64,000 bases of DNA from JBFWNG01 sp050251195 (lineage in GTDB: Bacteria; Bdellovibrionota_B; Oligoflexia; Oligoflexales; Oligoflexaceae), in NCBI GenBank assembly GCA_050251195.1, contig JBFWNG010000002.1, positions 1 through 64,000 of the forward strand. Direction: 5' to 3'. This document shows positions 46,059 through 53,399 of this stretch, piece by piece. A model generated the notes under the pieces. That model was not told the origin of the DNA. It saw only the letters and a program-made list of their open reading frames with translations, and made no database searches. How positions within the stretch are numbered: position 1 is the stretch's first letter; every line of letters starts with the position of its first letter. The translations under genes and the position numbers were made by a program.

Positions 46059-46616
46059 ATGCTTGATAAGTTGATCAACGAGACCAAGAACGCAATGGAT
46101 CAAAGGATTAAATCTTTTGACGGCGAACTCAAAAAAGTTCGAACCGGTAGAGCGTCCATCAATATGTTGGATGGTGTTAAGGTATCTTATTACGGAAATC
46201 TTTCTCCACTGAGTCAGGTGTCTTCTTTGACTACCCCCGATGCTCGAACAATCGTCATCAACCCATTCGAGAAGAGTCTCATTTCTGAAATTGAAAAATC
46301 AATATTAAAGGCAGATCTAGGTCTGCAACCCACTAATGACGGCAATATCGTGCGAATTCCTATTCCGCAATTGACGGAAGAACGCCGTAAGGACATCGTC
46401 AAAAACCTGAAAAAGATGGCGGAAGATGCCAAAGTCTCTATCCGACACATTCGCCGTGACGCGAACGACGGGATAAAGAAGGTTGAGAAGGACAAGGGAA
46501 TCACCGAAGACGACAGCAAAAAATTTCAAAACGAAGTTCAGAAGCAAACAGATTTGTTCATTAAGAAAGTGGACGAGAAGGTTGCTGCTAAAGAAAAAGA
46601 AGTGATGACTATCTAG
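46059..46616 (+). CDS. frr: Ribosome recycling factor
   Basis: 185 residues. RTGRASINMLDGVKVSYYG, VTTPDARTIVI-like LTTPDARTIVINPFEKS and LTEERRKDIVKNLKKMAEDAKVSIRHIRRDAND are textbook RRF. It splits ribosomes after termination together with EF-G. Fifteen bases after pyrH, with GGAG. Confidence 0.98.
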   Translation: MLDKLINETKNAMDQRIKSFDGELKKVRTGRASINMLDGVKVSYYGNLSPLSQVSSLTTPDARTIVINPFEKSLISEIEKSILKADLGLQPTNDGNIVRIPIPQLTEERRKDIVKNLKKMAEDAKVSIRHIRRDANDGIKKVEKDKGITEDDSKKFQNEVQKQTDLFIKKVDEKVAAKEKEVMTI

Positions 46617-46619
46617 ACG

Positions 46620-46642
46620 CTGGCGCGAAAGTGCCAACGCCT
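46620..46642. terminator. Short hairpin between frr and convergent regulator
   Basis: TGGCGC-GAAA-GTGCCA, a 6-bp stem with a stable GAAA tetraloop and one wobble, between two convergent stops. No T tract on either strand; weak evidence for termination. Confidence 0.3.
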
Positions 46643-47796
46643 CAAAGTTCTTTCGAAGGATTATTAAGGGGCGCAATTTTACGCTTTTTAATTCTTTCCA
46701 CAAGAGTTGTTCTGTTGAGACCGAGTAGTTGTGCTGCTCGGTTTTTATTATGCCCCGTCAGCTCTAGTGCTTGCATGATATAGCTGTTTTCCAGCTCCTC
46801 GATAAATCTCGTCAGGTCTATGCCTTCGTCTGGAAGCTTGAACAGATCAACGTGTTCGACGTTTTTCGCCAGCTTGGGCGGTTCGATCGGCTCGGGTCTC
46901 CGAACCTCGGGCGTTCGCGTCTGCAGAGCAACTCCCAAGTATTCCTGGGGCAACGCATCGACCTCGATCACTCCACCGCCCGTCATGACAACCAAACGCT
47001 CCACGAGATTTTGCAGTTCTCTCACGTTGCCTGGCCACGCATAGGACATGAGAGTCGTGAGAACATTCTTGCTAAAGTAACACGGCTTCTGCGAGGCGTG
47101 TTTGGTATTGGCTATGTCGAGAAAGTGGTGCATGAGGTCCGTAATATCTTCCGGACGATCTTTCAGTGACGGAAGATGAACAGGCAATACGTTGAGTCGG
47201 TAGTAGAGATCGAGCCGGAACACGCCGTCTTTCACTGCTTGCTGGAGGTCAACGTTGGTTGCCGCTATGATTCTGACGTCTGTTCGCTTAACTTCCGCCG
47301 AACCTATGGGGGAATACTGCTTTTCTTGTAATACACGCAGTATCTTAGCTTGGAGACGAAGAGGCATGTCGCCGATCTCGTCGAGCAAGATCGTTCCGCC
47401 TTTTGCCATTTCAAGGTAGCCGGATCGCTTGGTAAGCGCTCCCGTAAAGGCGCCTTTCTCATGACCAAAGAGTTCCGCTTCTAATAAGCTTTCGGGAATG
47501 GCGCTACAGTTGATGGGGACGAATTTTCCGGTGGATCTGCCCGACAGGCGATGAATCGCAGAGGCGATCAATTCCTTGCCGGTGCCACTCTCCCCGTGAA
47601 TGAGAACCGAGCCGTCGGACCTGGCTATCTTGAGCACTTGCTCGAGAGTATGGGTCATTGAGGGGCTTCGCCCGATAATTTCTGGAAAGCTTTCTCGTAG
47701 GTTATGGTTGAATTCGGCCGACGAATCATAGAAACTTGTCGGCAATGACTCACCACGGACCGAGGCGCTGTTGTTTTTTGGGAGCTGAGTGCTCAT
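46642..47796 (-). CDS. Sigma-54-dependent transcriptional activator (no receiver domain)
   Basis: 384 residues from ATG 47796, preceded by GGAGG 13 bases away; GTG 47838 is possible. About 45 residues of variable N-terminus, then an AAA+ sigma-54 interaction domain: Walker A GESGTGKE, GAFTGA loop intact (GHEKGAFTGALTKRSGYLEMA), Walker B LDEIGDM, R-finger region YYRLNVLPVHLP. The C-terminus has a Fis-type helix-turn-helix (NKNRAAQLLGLNRTTLVERIKKR). Lacking a receiver, it is probably regulated by a partner or by ligand, as with PspF. The intact GAFTGA means it can engage sigma-54. Targets unknown; the divergent glycosyltransferase is a candidate. Confidence 0.92.
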   Translation of the reverse strand: MSTQLPKNNSASVRGESLPTSFYDSSAEFNHNLRESFPEIIGRSPSMTHTLEQVLKIARSDGSVLIHGESGTGKELIASAIHRLSGRSTGKFVPINCSAIPESLLEAELFGHEKGAFTGALTKRSGYLEMAKGGTILLDEIGDMPLRLQAKILRVLQEKQYSPIGSAEVKRTDVRIIAATNVDLQQAVKDGVFRLDLYYRLNVLPVHLPSLKDRPEDITDLMHHFLDIANTKHASQKPCYFSKNVLTTLMSYAWPGNVRELQNLVERLVVMTGGGVIEVDALPQEYLGVALQTRTPEVRRPEPIEPPKLAKNVEHVDLFKLPDEGIDLTRFIEELENSYIMQALELTGHNKNRAAQLLGLNRTTLVERIKKRKIAPLNNPSKEL

Positions 47797-47911
47797 CGAA
47801 AAGCTTTCGCCTCCAACTAGTTTTTGATGAATGCCCACGAAAGTTTAGCTGACTTGATACGTCTTAAGAACCAAGCCGAGTAGGACTCTAAGTAGTATTT
47901 GAAATGTAATG

Positions 47912-48007
47912 GGGCTTATACATTCATTCTAACAGAGGCTGCGTCCCAGGTGCAATACTGCCTACTATCTTTTTGCCTGGCTGGACGCGCAGTTGCGGCA
48001 TAAGCCC
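47912..48007. other. Long imperfect hairpin, candidate structured RNA
   Basis: GGGCTTAT (47912-47919) pairs with ATAAGCCC (48000-48007). Inside, GCGTC pairs with GACGC and CCAGG with CCTGG, forming a rod about 96 bases long. It lies in a roughly 320-bp gap with no gene. It could be a small RNA on either strand or a leader of the 48115 gene. A weak sigma-54-like match (TGG at 47982, TTGC at 47993) lies within it. Confidence 0.35.
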
Positions 48008-48114
48008 ACCTGCTGACAGCACATTTAACCGAGTTTTGTGATGAGTTTTTTTTGCAGGGGTTGCATAATAGGCCTCGTTTTACAAACAAGCAGTATCGGA
48101 CATTATTGTCAAAC

Positions 48115-49215
48115 ATGCGGGTAGCTTACGTTCACGATTGGCTGGTTACCTACCGCGGTGGGGAAAAGGTGTTGGAGGCTCTCCTTGGGCTATTTCCGGA
48201 CGCCCCTGTTTACACTCTTTTCTATCAACCGAAGGAATTTCCACCAACGATCACTAAAAGGCGGATCATTACGTCACGAATCCCCGCTCGTCTCTGGCCT
48301 GCGAGGATGGCGTTGCTTCCCCTATTGCCGACGATCATGGAATCCTTTCCGCTGGAGGAGTACGACTTAGTTATCTCGTCGTCGTCTTGCGTTGCAAAAG
48401 GGGTTATGACAGCGCCTGACGCTAAACATATTAGCTATGTTCACAGCCCTATGCGCTATGTCTGGGATCAACGGGAAATGTACATGGACGCCCTGCCCAA
48501 AATCCCGTTCGCCCGACCTGCAATACAATACTTGAGCGCGAAGCTCCGAGTCTGGGATCATGCGAGCGCCAGTAGGGTCGACAGCTTCGTTGCCAATTCC
48601 AATTTCGTGAGGCAACGGATCAAGAAGTTCTACGGAAGGGATGCAAGTGTCATTCATCCCCCGTGCGATGTGCAACGTTTTGCGCCGACCAGTGACCCCG
48701 CAGACAAGTCCTACTATCTGGCTTTGGGAGCATTTGTACCGTACAAGAGGTTCGATCTTGCCATCGACGCGTGCGAAAGATTGGGCGAGAAACTCATCGT
48801 AGCGGGAGGCGGTCCCGACCAGGAACGATTGCAGAAAAAGGCCGGTAAGAACACGACGTTTGAAATAAAGCCTTCGGGCGAAAGACTATGCGAACTGCTC
48901 AGAAACGCCAAAGCCCTTATTTTCCCTGGCGTAGAAGACTTTGGGATGGTAGCCATTGAGTCCATGGCAGCAGGCACTCCAGTGATCGCGCTCAAAAAAG
49001 GCGGAGCTCTCGACTTCATTCGACCGGGCGTGACCGGAGAATTTTTCGAGCACCCGACGCCAGAGTCTTTAGGTGCCGCGCTAAAGAATTTTGATCACAG
49101 GCGTTATTCATCCGCCGCGTTGATCGCGTTCGCGCAAGGGTTTTCAACGGAGAGTTTTTTGGCAAAGTTCCGCGATGCCATCGAAACGATGACGGGAGCA
49201 CGGATTGCAAACTAG
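48115..49215 (+). CDS. Glycosyltransferase family 4 (WbaZ-like)
   Basis: 366 residues from ATG 48115 (MRVAYVHDWLVTYRGGEKVLE, a usual GT4 start). SYVHSPMRYVWDQ and VANSNFVRQRIKKFYGRDASVIHPPCDVQRF are acceptor-domain hallmarks; the donor side has LALGAFVPYKRFDLAIDACE and the EX7E motif in EDFGMVAIESMAAGTPVIA. GT-B retaining fold, probably a mannosyl- or similar transferase in O-antigen or exopolysaccharide synthesis, at the cytoplasmic membrane face. Overlaps the next gene, so they act together. Confidence 0.92.
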   Translation: MRVAYVHDWLVTYRGGEKVLEALLGLFPDAPVYTLFYQPKEFPPTITKRRIITSRIPARLWPARMALLPLLPTIMESFPLEEYDLVISSSSCVAKGVMTAPDAKHISYVHSPMRYVWDQREMYMDALPKIPFARPAIQYLSAKLRVWDHASASRVDSFVANSNFVRQRIKKFYGRDASVIHPPCDVQRFAPTSDPADKSYYLALGAFVPYKRFDLAIDACERLGEKLIVAGGGPDQERLQKKAGKNTTFEIKPSGERLCELLRNAKALIFPGVEDFGMVAIESMAAGTPVIALKKGGALDFIRPGVTGEFFEHPTPESLGAALKNFDHRRYSSAALIAFAQGFSTESFLAKFRDAIETMTGARIAN

Positions 49216-50617
49216 GTTTCTGAAGAGTCTTTTGGCAATTCGACTTGTCGTCGATCTTTTCCTGATATGCGCAAGTTGGCTGGTCGCCTACTATTTGCGT
49301 TTTCATACTGGCCTCGATGCGCCACAAGGTGTGCCCGAGAGCAGTTTATACTTCAAATTGACGCCCTTCATCGCGGTGATTTGGGGATTGGTTTTTTTTG
49401 CGGTTGGTTTCTACCGACGAACAGGACATCACCGATCCGCATTCATTGAGGGCTTGGACATCATCCAATGTTCCTTTATTGCGACTCTTGCGTTTATCGC
49501 CTTCACTTATTTTTACGAAGAATACCGATATTCGCGGCTTACGCTTGTGATCTTCGGCATGTTACAGCCCTTGTTTTTAATTACGGGCCGAAGCCTGGTA
49601 CGAAAATTTTTTCGCTATCGGATGGCGAAGATTGATCCAAGAAAGGTCCTTATCATCGGCAGTTCGGAAAACATGTTGAAGGCCGTCGAACTGGTAAGGT
49701 CGCTTACATTTCAAAACGTCAGGATCATCGGCGCAATGAGTGGTGCGGCCGACACTTCTCAGGATGAAAAAGCCGCAAAGCAGATGGGTCTTCCGTTTTT
49801 CAACGTTCCTAGGAATTGGGGCGAATTCTTTGCGCAGAATGTTGTCGATACTGTTTATTTCGCGTTGTCGTACAAAGATTATACGTTCGTGGAACAGACC
49901 CTGTCTGTCGTTGCGGATCAGGTAACGGACATTAAACTCATTCCAGATGTTCTGAGATATACAAAATTTTCCGCCGGCATTGAGATGATCAAAGATACTC
50001 CAGTAGTAAGCATTCATGAGAGTCCTCTATTGGGGATAGGTGCGGTCGTAAAACGAGCTATGGATATCGTGGGCTCAATGGCGGCAATCGCTATCTTTTC
50101 TCCCATCATGGTGCTCGTCGCCGCTCTCATTCGTCTTACCTCGCCAGGACCAATTTTATACAGGCAAACCCGTATGGGGCTGGACGGCAAAAAATTTGAA
50201 TGCTTAAAATTCCGATCGATGCCCATTGATTCGGAAGACAAGACCGGTCCCGTCTTTGCGAGAGCCGACGATAATCGCCCGACCTGGATCGGACGAATCA
50301 TTCGCAAAACAAGTTTGGACGAGTTGCCGCAGTTCTTGAATGTTCTCAAAGGCGAAATGAGCCTTGTGGGACCCCGTCCTGAGCGCCCTGTGTTCGTCAA
50401 TCAATTCCGGCAAAACATCCCCGGTTATATGCTTCGCCATAAGGTCAAAGCAGGCATTACCGGCTGGGCCCAGGTGAATGGCTGGCGCGGCAACACCAGC
50501 ATCGAAAAGCGCATCGAATGCGATTTGTTCTATATCCAGAACTGGTCGGTATGGTTGGATCTTAAAATTATCGTACTGACGGTCGAAGAAATGGTGTTTG
50601 GGAAGAACGCTTATTAG
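49205..50617 (+). CDS. Undecaprenyl-phosphate sugar-1-phosphate transferase (WcaJ/EpsE type)
   Basis: 470 residues, TTG start (after GGGAG) overlapping the glycosyltransferase. Four N-terminal helices and a nucleotide-fold region (CoA_binding_3-like, VLIIGSSENMLKA), a fifth hydrophobic helix (DIVGSMAAIAIFSPIMVLVAALI), then the catalytic domain: YRQTRMGLDGKKFECLKFRSM, LDELPQFLNVLKGEMSLVGPRPERP and KAGITGWAQVNGWRG. This family starts repeat-unit synthesis by placing a sugar phosphate on the lipid carrier. A strong terminator follows, so the two genes make one unit. Confidence 0.95.
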   Translation: MQTRFLKSLLAIRLVVDLFLICASWLVAYYLRFHTGLDAPQGVPESSLYFKLTPFIAVIWGLVFFAVGFYRRTGHHRSAFIEGLDIIQCSFIATLAFIAFTYFYEEYRYSRLTLVIFGMLQPLFLITGRSLVRKFFRYRMAKIDPRKVLIIGSSENMLKAVELVRSLTFQNVRIIGAMSGAADTSQDEKAAKQMGLPFFNVPRNWGEFFAQNVVDTVYFALSYKDYTFVEQTLSVVADQVTDIKLIPDVLRYTKFSAGIEMIKDTPVVSIHESPLLGIGAVVKRAMDIVGSMAAIAIFSPIMVLVAALIRLTSPGPILYRQTRMGLDGKKFECLKFRSMPIDSEDKTGPVFARADDNRPTWIGRIIRKTSLDELPQFLNVLKGEMSLVGPRPERPVFVNQFRQNIPGYMLRHKVKAGITGWAQVNGWRGNTSIEKRIECDLFYIQNWSVWLDLKIIVLTVEEMVFGKNAY

Positions 50618-50670
50618 CTGAGTTTGAAACCGCTGAATCGTCGAGGTCAGAGTGACCATGAAATAAAAAT

Positions 50671-50699
50671 AGGCGGGATGAAGCCCGCCTCGTTTTTTT
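50671..50699 (+). terminator. Intrinsic terminator after sugar transferase gene
   Basis: AGGCGGG / CCCGCCT, a perfect 7-bp stem with a six-base loop, then CG and seven T. On the minus strand an A-rich flank gives TTTTTATTTC, so it may also serve the convergent metzincin gene. Confidence 0.9.
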
Positions 50700-50715
50700 A
50701 TTTATTGCCGCAATT

Positions 50716-51312
50716 TTATTGCTCCTGAAAAAACTTTCTAACTTTCGCGAAGTACGATGTATAGTTGTACTTCACGTTGCCGTCAATGCTTGGATACATG
50801 ACGTCGGTGAGAACCTGTGAGTGGTTCATCTGCAATCCGTGGCCTACTTCATGGGCAAATAGAGTGAACACTTCTTTCCATTCTAGAGAGTTTGCCGCAG
50901 CGCCGGAGCGTTGTTTAATATAATCATAATCGAATTCAAGTTCCATGGAGTAGCTTATGATTCGCTTGGGGCGAGAGCCATCGAGTTGCGCGACGGAGGG
51001 CTCTTCGAAGGTTTTGGTCTTCCACTGGCCGAATCCAATTTTCTCTTGGCGCTGCTCTAAGCCTTTGGTTATTGTCGCCAGCGAATTGGCGTCGTCTTGA
51101 TCGTACACAAGCTCAATAGGACTAAAGCCGAGATCAGCGGCATTATTGTATTGATCAACCAATCTTTCGAAATCATTCATGAGAGCTTGGTCGGATACGG
51201 AGAAGAACAATTTGTAGTCTTTGATTTTTTCTTCGCGATACGCCGCGCCGCCGCAGGCGGTCATTGATAAGAGAATGACAAGAATAGAAACTAGACGAGC
51301 CTTGAATCCCAT
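50716..51312 (-). CDS. Metzincin-type zinc protease lipoprotein
   Basis: 198 residues. Lipobox SMTAC (Cys20). Zinc motif HEVGHGLQMNH (H154, E155, H158, H164; HExxHxxxxxH) and a downstream Met in DVMYP as the Met-turn, the classic metzincin/matrixin signature in a compact domain. It should be a lipid-anchored surface or periplasmic endopeptidase. A strong terminator separates it from the sugar transferase gene. Confidence 0.88.
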   Translation of the reverse strand: MGFKARLVSILVILLSMTACGGAAYREEKIKDYKLFFSVSDQALMNDFERLVDQYNNAADLGFSPIELVYDQDDANSLATITKGLEQRQEKIGFGQWKTKTFEEPSVAQLDGSRPKRIISYSMELEFDYDYIKQRSGAAANSLEWKEVFTLFAHEVGHGLQMNHSQVLTDVMYPSIDGNVKYNYTSYFAKVRKFFQEQ

Positions 51313-51645
51313 AAAACGTCTCCCAGCAACCAGTCCACGAATACATCTACAACAACAACTTCAGAAATGGGAAGCCCTATTCGGGCTAAGACGATCCTAT
51401 TATAAAGTTATTATAAAGTCAATGGTATTTTAATATAATATTAAAATAGGTTCCTATTATTATTAAAATAGCAAGGAATTACGCTGGTTAGAGTCAAGGG
51501 TTTGACGCCTTTGTGGGGCCTGGAGCTCAGCTGGTAAAATGGAGAGGAAAGACCTTCGTCCTTGCGCAAAAGCGCGTGAATCACCTCGTCGGGAGATCCC
51601 TGACGCCCTTTCGGGCGTGGGAGTGACGGAAGACAAAGAGACATA
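51313..51645. other. Spacer with AT palindrome and dispersed hairpin repeat
   Basis: 333 bp without a gene. Contents: an 11-bp-arm palindrome of only A and T (51426-51448, centre A), two ATTATAAAG copies (about 51400-51420), and a GC-rich hairpin ACGCCC-TTTC-GGGCGT (51603-51618) inside a stretch (51586-51629) whose reverse complement resembles the widespread GTCATTCCCGCGAAAGCGGGA-type repeat. The AT block may hold a promoter for the metzincin or transglycosylase gene. Confidence 0.5.
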
Positions 51646-52833
51646 ATGACTATTAAGAGCCTGATTTTACAAGCATTGCTATTGCTCGGCCTCGTGCCTG
51701 CCGTGCGTGCGGATAATTTCGGGGCGGAGGGCGATCTGGCTAAGCAGGTCTGGTTTTGGACTCAGGTGTTTGACCGCTATCCGGCTAATACCTTTATTAT
51801 TCATGACGCGACTAGACCCTTTATCATCATCGATATTGTCGATTTTGGTGTCTTAGGCAGAAAGATTCGCGGGGCGGCAAAGTTCAATCGCATTCAGAGA
51901 GAATCCGTCGCCAACAACTATCTCAAGCGTTACGAGCTTGCCGTCGATCGGGTAAGAACGGAGGGCAAGCGGGCCGCCCGGCACGGCGCGATGGAAAAGC
52001 GCATTCTCTATGTGTACCAACGGAACCCTTACGACTTCCAACATCTCATGAAAGAACGCCCAGAGCTTAGGCTGCAAGTAGGCATGGCGACCGAGTTTGA
52101 TAACGCAGCCGAGCGCTCTGCAAGCATGATTCCTTATATGGAATCTATCTTCAGCAAACAGCAAATGCCGGTTGAATTGACTCGCCTGGCATTTGTCGAA
52201 TCGATGTTCAACGTCGACGCGGTGTCCAAAGTAGGCGCGTCAGGTCTCTGGCAAATAATGCCTTCTACCGGACGGGAATTTCTCATTATCAATCACTACA
52301 TTGACGAACGTAATTCGCCTTATAAAGCCACGAGAGCCGCTGCCAGTCTCCTCAAGCAAAATTTCAAGACGCTCAAGACCTGGCCCCTTGCCGTTACGGC
52401 ATACAACCATGGTGCCGGCGGGATCGCTCGTGCGGTGAAAAGACTAGGCACTCGCGACCTCAATAAGATTATCAAATATTACAGATCAAATAGTTTCGGA
52501 TTTGCGAGCCGCAATTTTTACTCCGAATTCCTCGCGGCCCGAAACGTCTACAACAAAAAATATCGGATGAAGAACCCGAGCAAGTCTGTGCCTCAGCTTA
52601 CTGAGATTGCCGTGTCCAAAATTTCCTTGGACCAGGTGATCCGAAATACCCCTCTCAGTGAGCGAATCATCCGCGATTACAATCGGTGTTTGAAGCCAGA
52701 AGCGTTCGACAGGTTCCGGCATACTCCTTTGCCAAAGGATTACAAACTAGTCGTCCCGCACTACATGGTTGGTCAGTTGAATTTGAGCTTTAAGGACGAC
52801 ACGAAATCGAGGAGAGCTGCATGGACAAGATAA
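51646..52833 (+). CDS. Lytic transglycosylase (MltD/SLT-like)
   Basis: 395 residues. Signal peptide (cleavage near VRADN). SLT domain with catalytic Glu185 in LAFVESMFN, then GASGLWQIMPSTG and AYNHGAGGIARAVK. It cleaves peptidoglycan glycan strands, making 1,6-anhydro ends, in the periplasm. No LysM repeats, unlike MltD. The gene overlaps the next by 13 bases and heads a five-gene envelope operon. Confidence 0.92.
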   Translation: MTIKSLILQALLLLGLVPAVRADNFGAEGDLAKQVWFWTQVFDRYPANTFIIHDATRPFIIIDIVDFGVLGRKIRGAAKFNRIQRESVANNYLKRYELAVDRVRTEGKRAARHGAMEKRILYVYQRNPYDFQHLMKERPELRLQVGMATEFDNAAERSASMIPYMESIFSKQQMPVELTRLAFVESMFNVDAVSKVGASGLWQIMPSTGREFLIINHYIDERNSPYKATRAAASLLKQNFKTLKTWPLAVTAYNHGAGGIARAVKRLGTRDLNKIIKYYRSNSFGFASRNFYSEFLAARNVYNKKYRMKNPSKSVPQLTEIAVSKISLDQVIRNTPLSERIIRDYNRCLKPEAFDRFRHTPLPKDYKLVVPHYMVGQLNLSFKDDTKSRRAAWTR

Positions 52834-53399
52834 TTTTTTTGTTGCTGTTCGCGGAATTCGGTTATGCTGCCGACAAGGTTGCCCCAAAGACTCGCTACGA
52901 ATATTCCGAAAAGAGCATTACAGCCAGAATAGTTGACTCCACGCGAAGCAAAGACCTCGAAACCGCCGTCAAAGAACTCATGAACGAACTATCTACTCTA
53001 GAAGGGGAGTTTCAAAAGGCCGAACTGTCTTACAAACAGATTTCTCAGGCTGATTCGTACTTCGAGATTACGCTCGACTCCGCACAAAGCCAGGCGGCGC
53101 TTCGTGATCTGGTTCTCGTTGTCGATGACGTTGTTCTGTACGAATCGCGTCCCGGTACAACCCTTGCCATGGACAATGCGCCCCTCTTCGCCGGAAGTCT
53201 TCCTCCCGGAAAACACGATATTTCGATTGGAGCAAAGGCTATGCCCGCGTCCCACGGTTCTTTGTCCGAAGGGGCGGTATATACGGTGAGTTTCAAAGAG
53301 TCGGTCGACGTACCTCCAGGGAAAGTTCGCAAACGTCTCGTTTTGAACGTCGAGGATCCGAAGGCTAACAAAGTGATTATGAGGAGCGAAGCCCTTTGA
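52821..53399 (+). CDS. Secreted protein of transglycosylase-TPR operon
   Basis: 192 residues, signal peptide ending FGYA. A helical segment (residues 40-80, DLETAVKELMNELSTLEGEF) precedes a beta-rich domain with ITLDSAQSQAALRDLVLVVD and PPGKHDISIGAKAMP, reminiscent of a transthyretin/PEGA-like sandwich. No family identified. Both ends overlap neighbours (13 and 4 bases), so it is translationally coupled. Likely a periplasmic partner of the TPR proteins. Confidence 0.7.
   Translation: MDKIIFLLLFAEFGYAADKVAPKTRYEYSEKSITARIVDSTRSKDLETAVKELMNELSTLEGEFQKAELSYKQISQADSYFEITLDSAQSQAALRDLVLVVDDVVLYESRPGTTLAMDNAPLFAGSLPPGKHDISIGAKAMPASHGSLSEGAVYTVSFKESVDVPPGKVRKRLVLNVEDPKANKVIMRSEAL

Noticed and set aside
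47982..47996. Sigma-54 promoter before the glycosyltransferase
   Set aside because: GG and GC have the right 10-base spacing, but the -24 box matches only TGG and the site falls in the hairpin; too weak to call.
47912..48007. SRP (4.5S) RNA
   Set aside because: The conserved GGAAGGAAGCA-type apical motif is absent on both strands.
51515..51600. tRNA-like D-arm (GAGCTCAGCTGGTA)
   Set aside because: No matching anticodon arm, T arm GTTCGA or acceptor 3' end can be formed.
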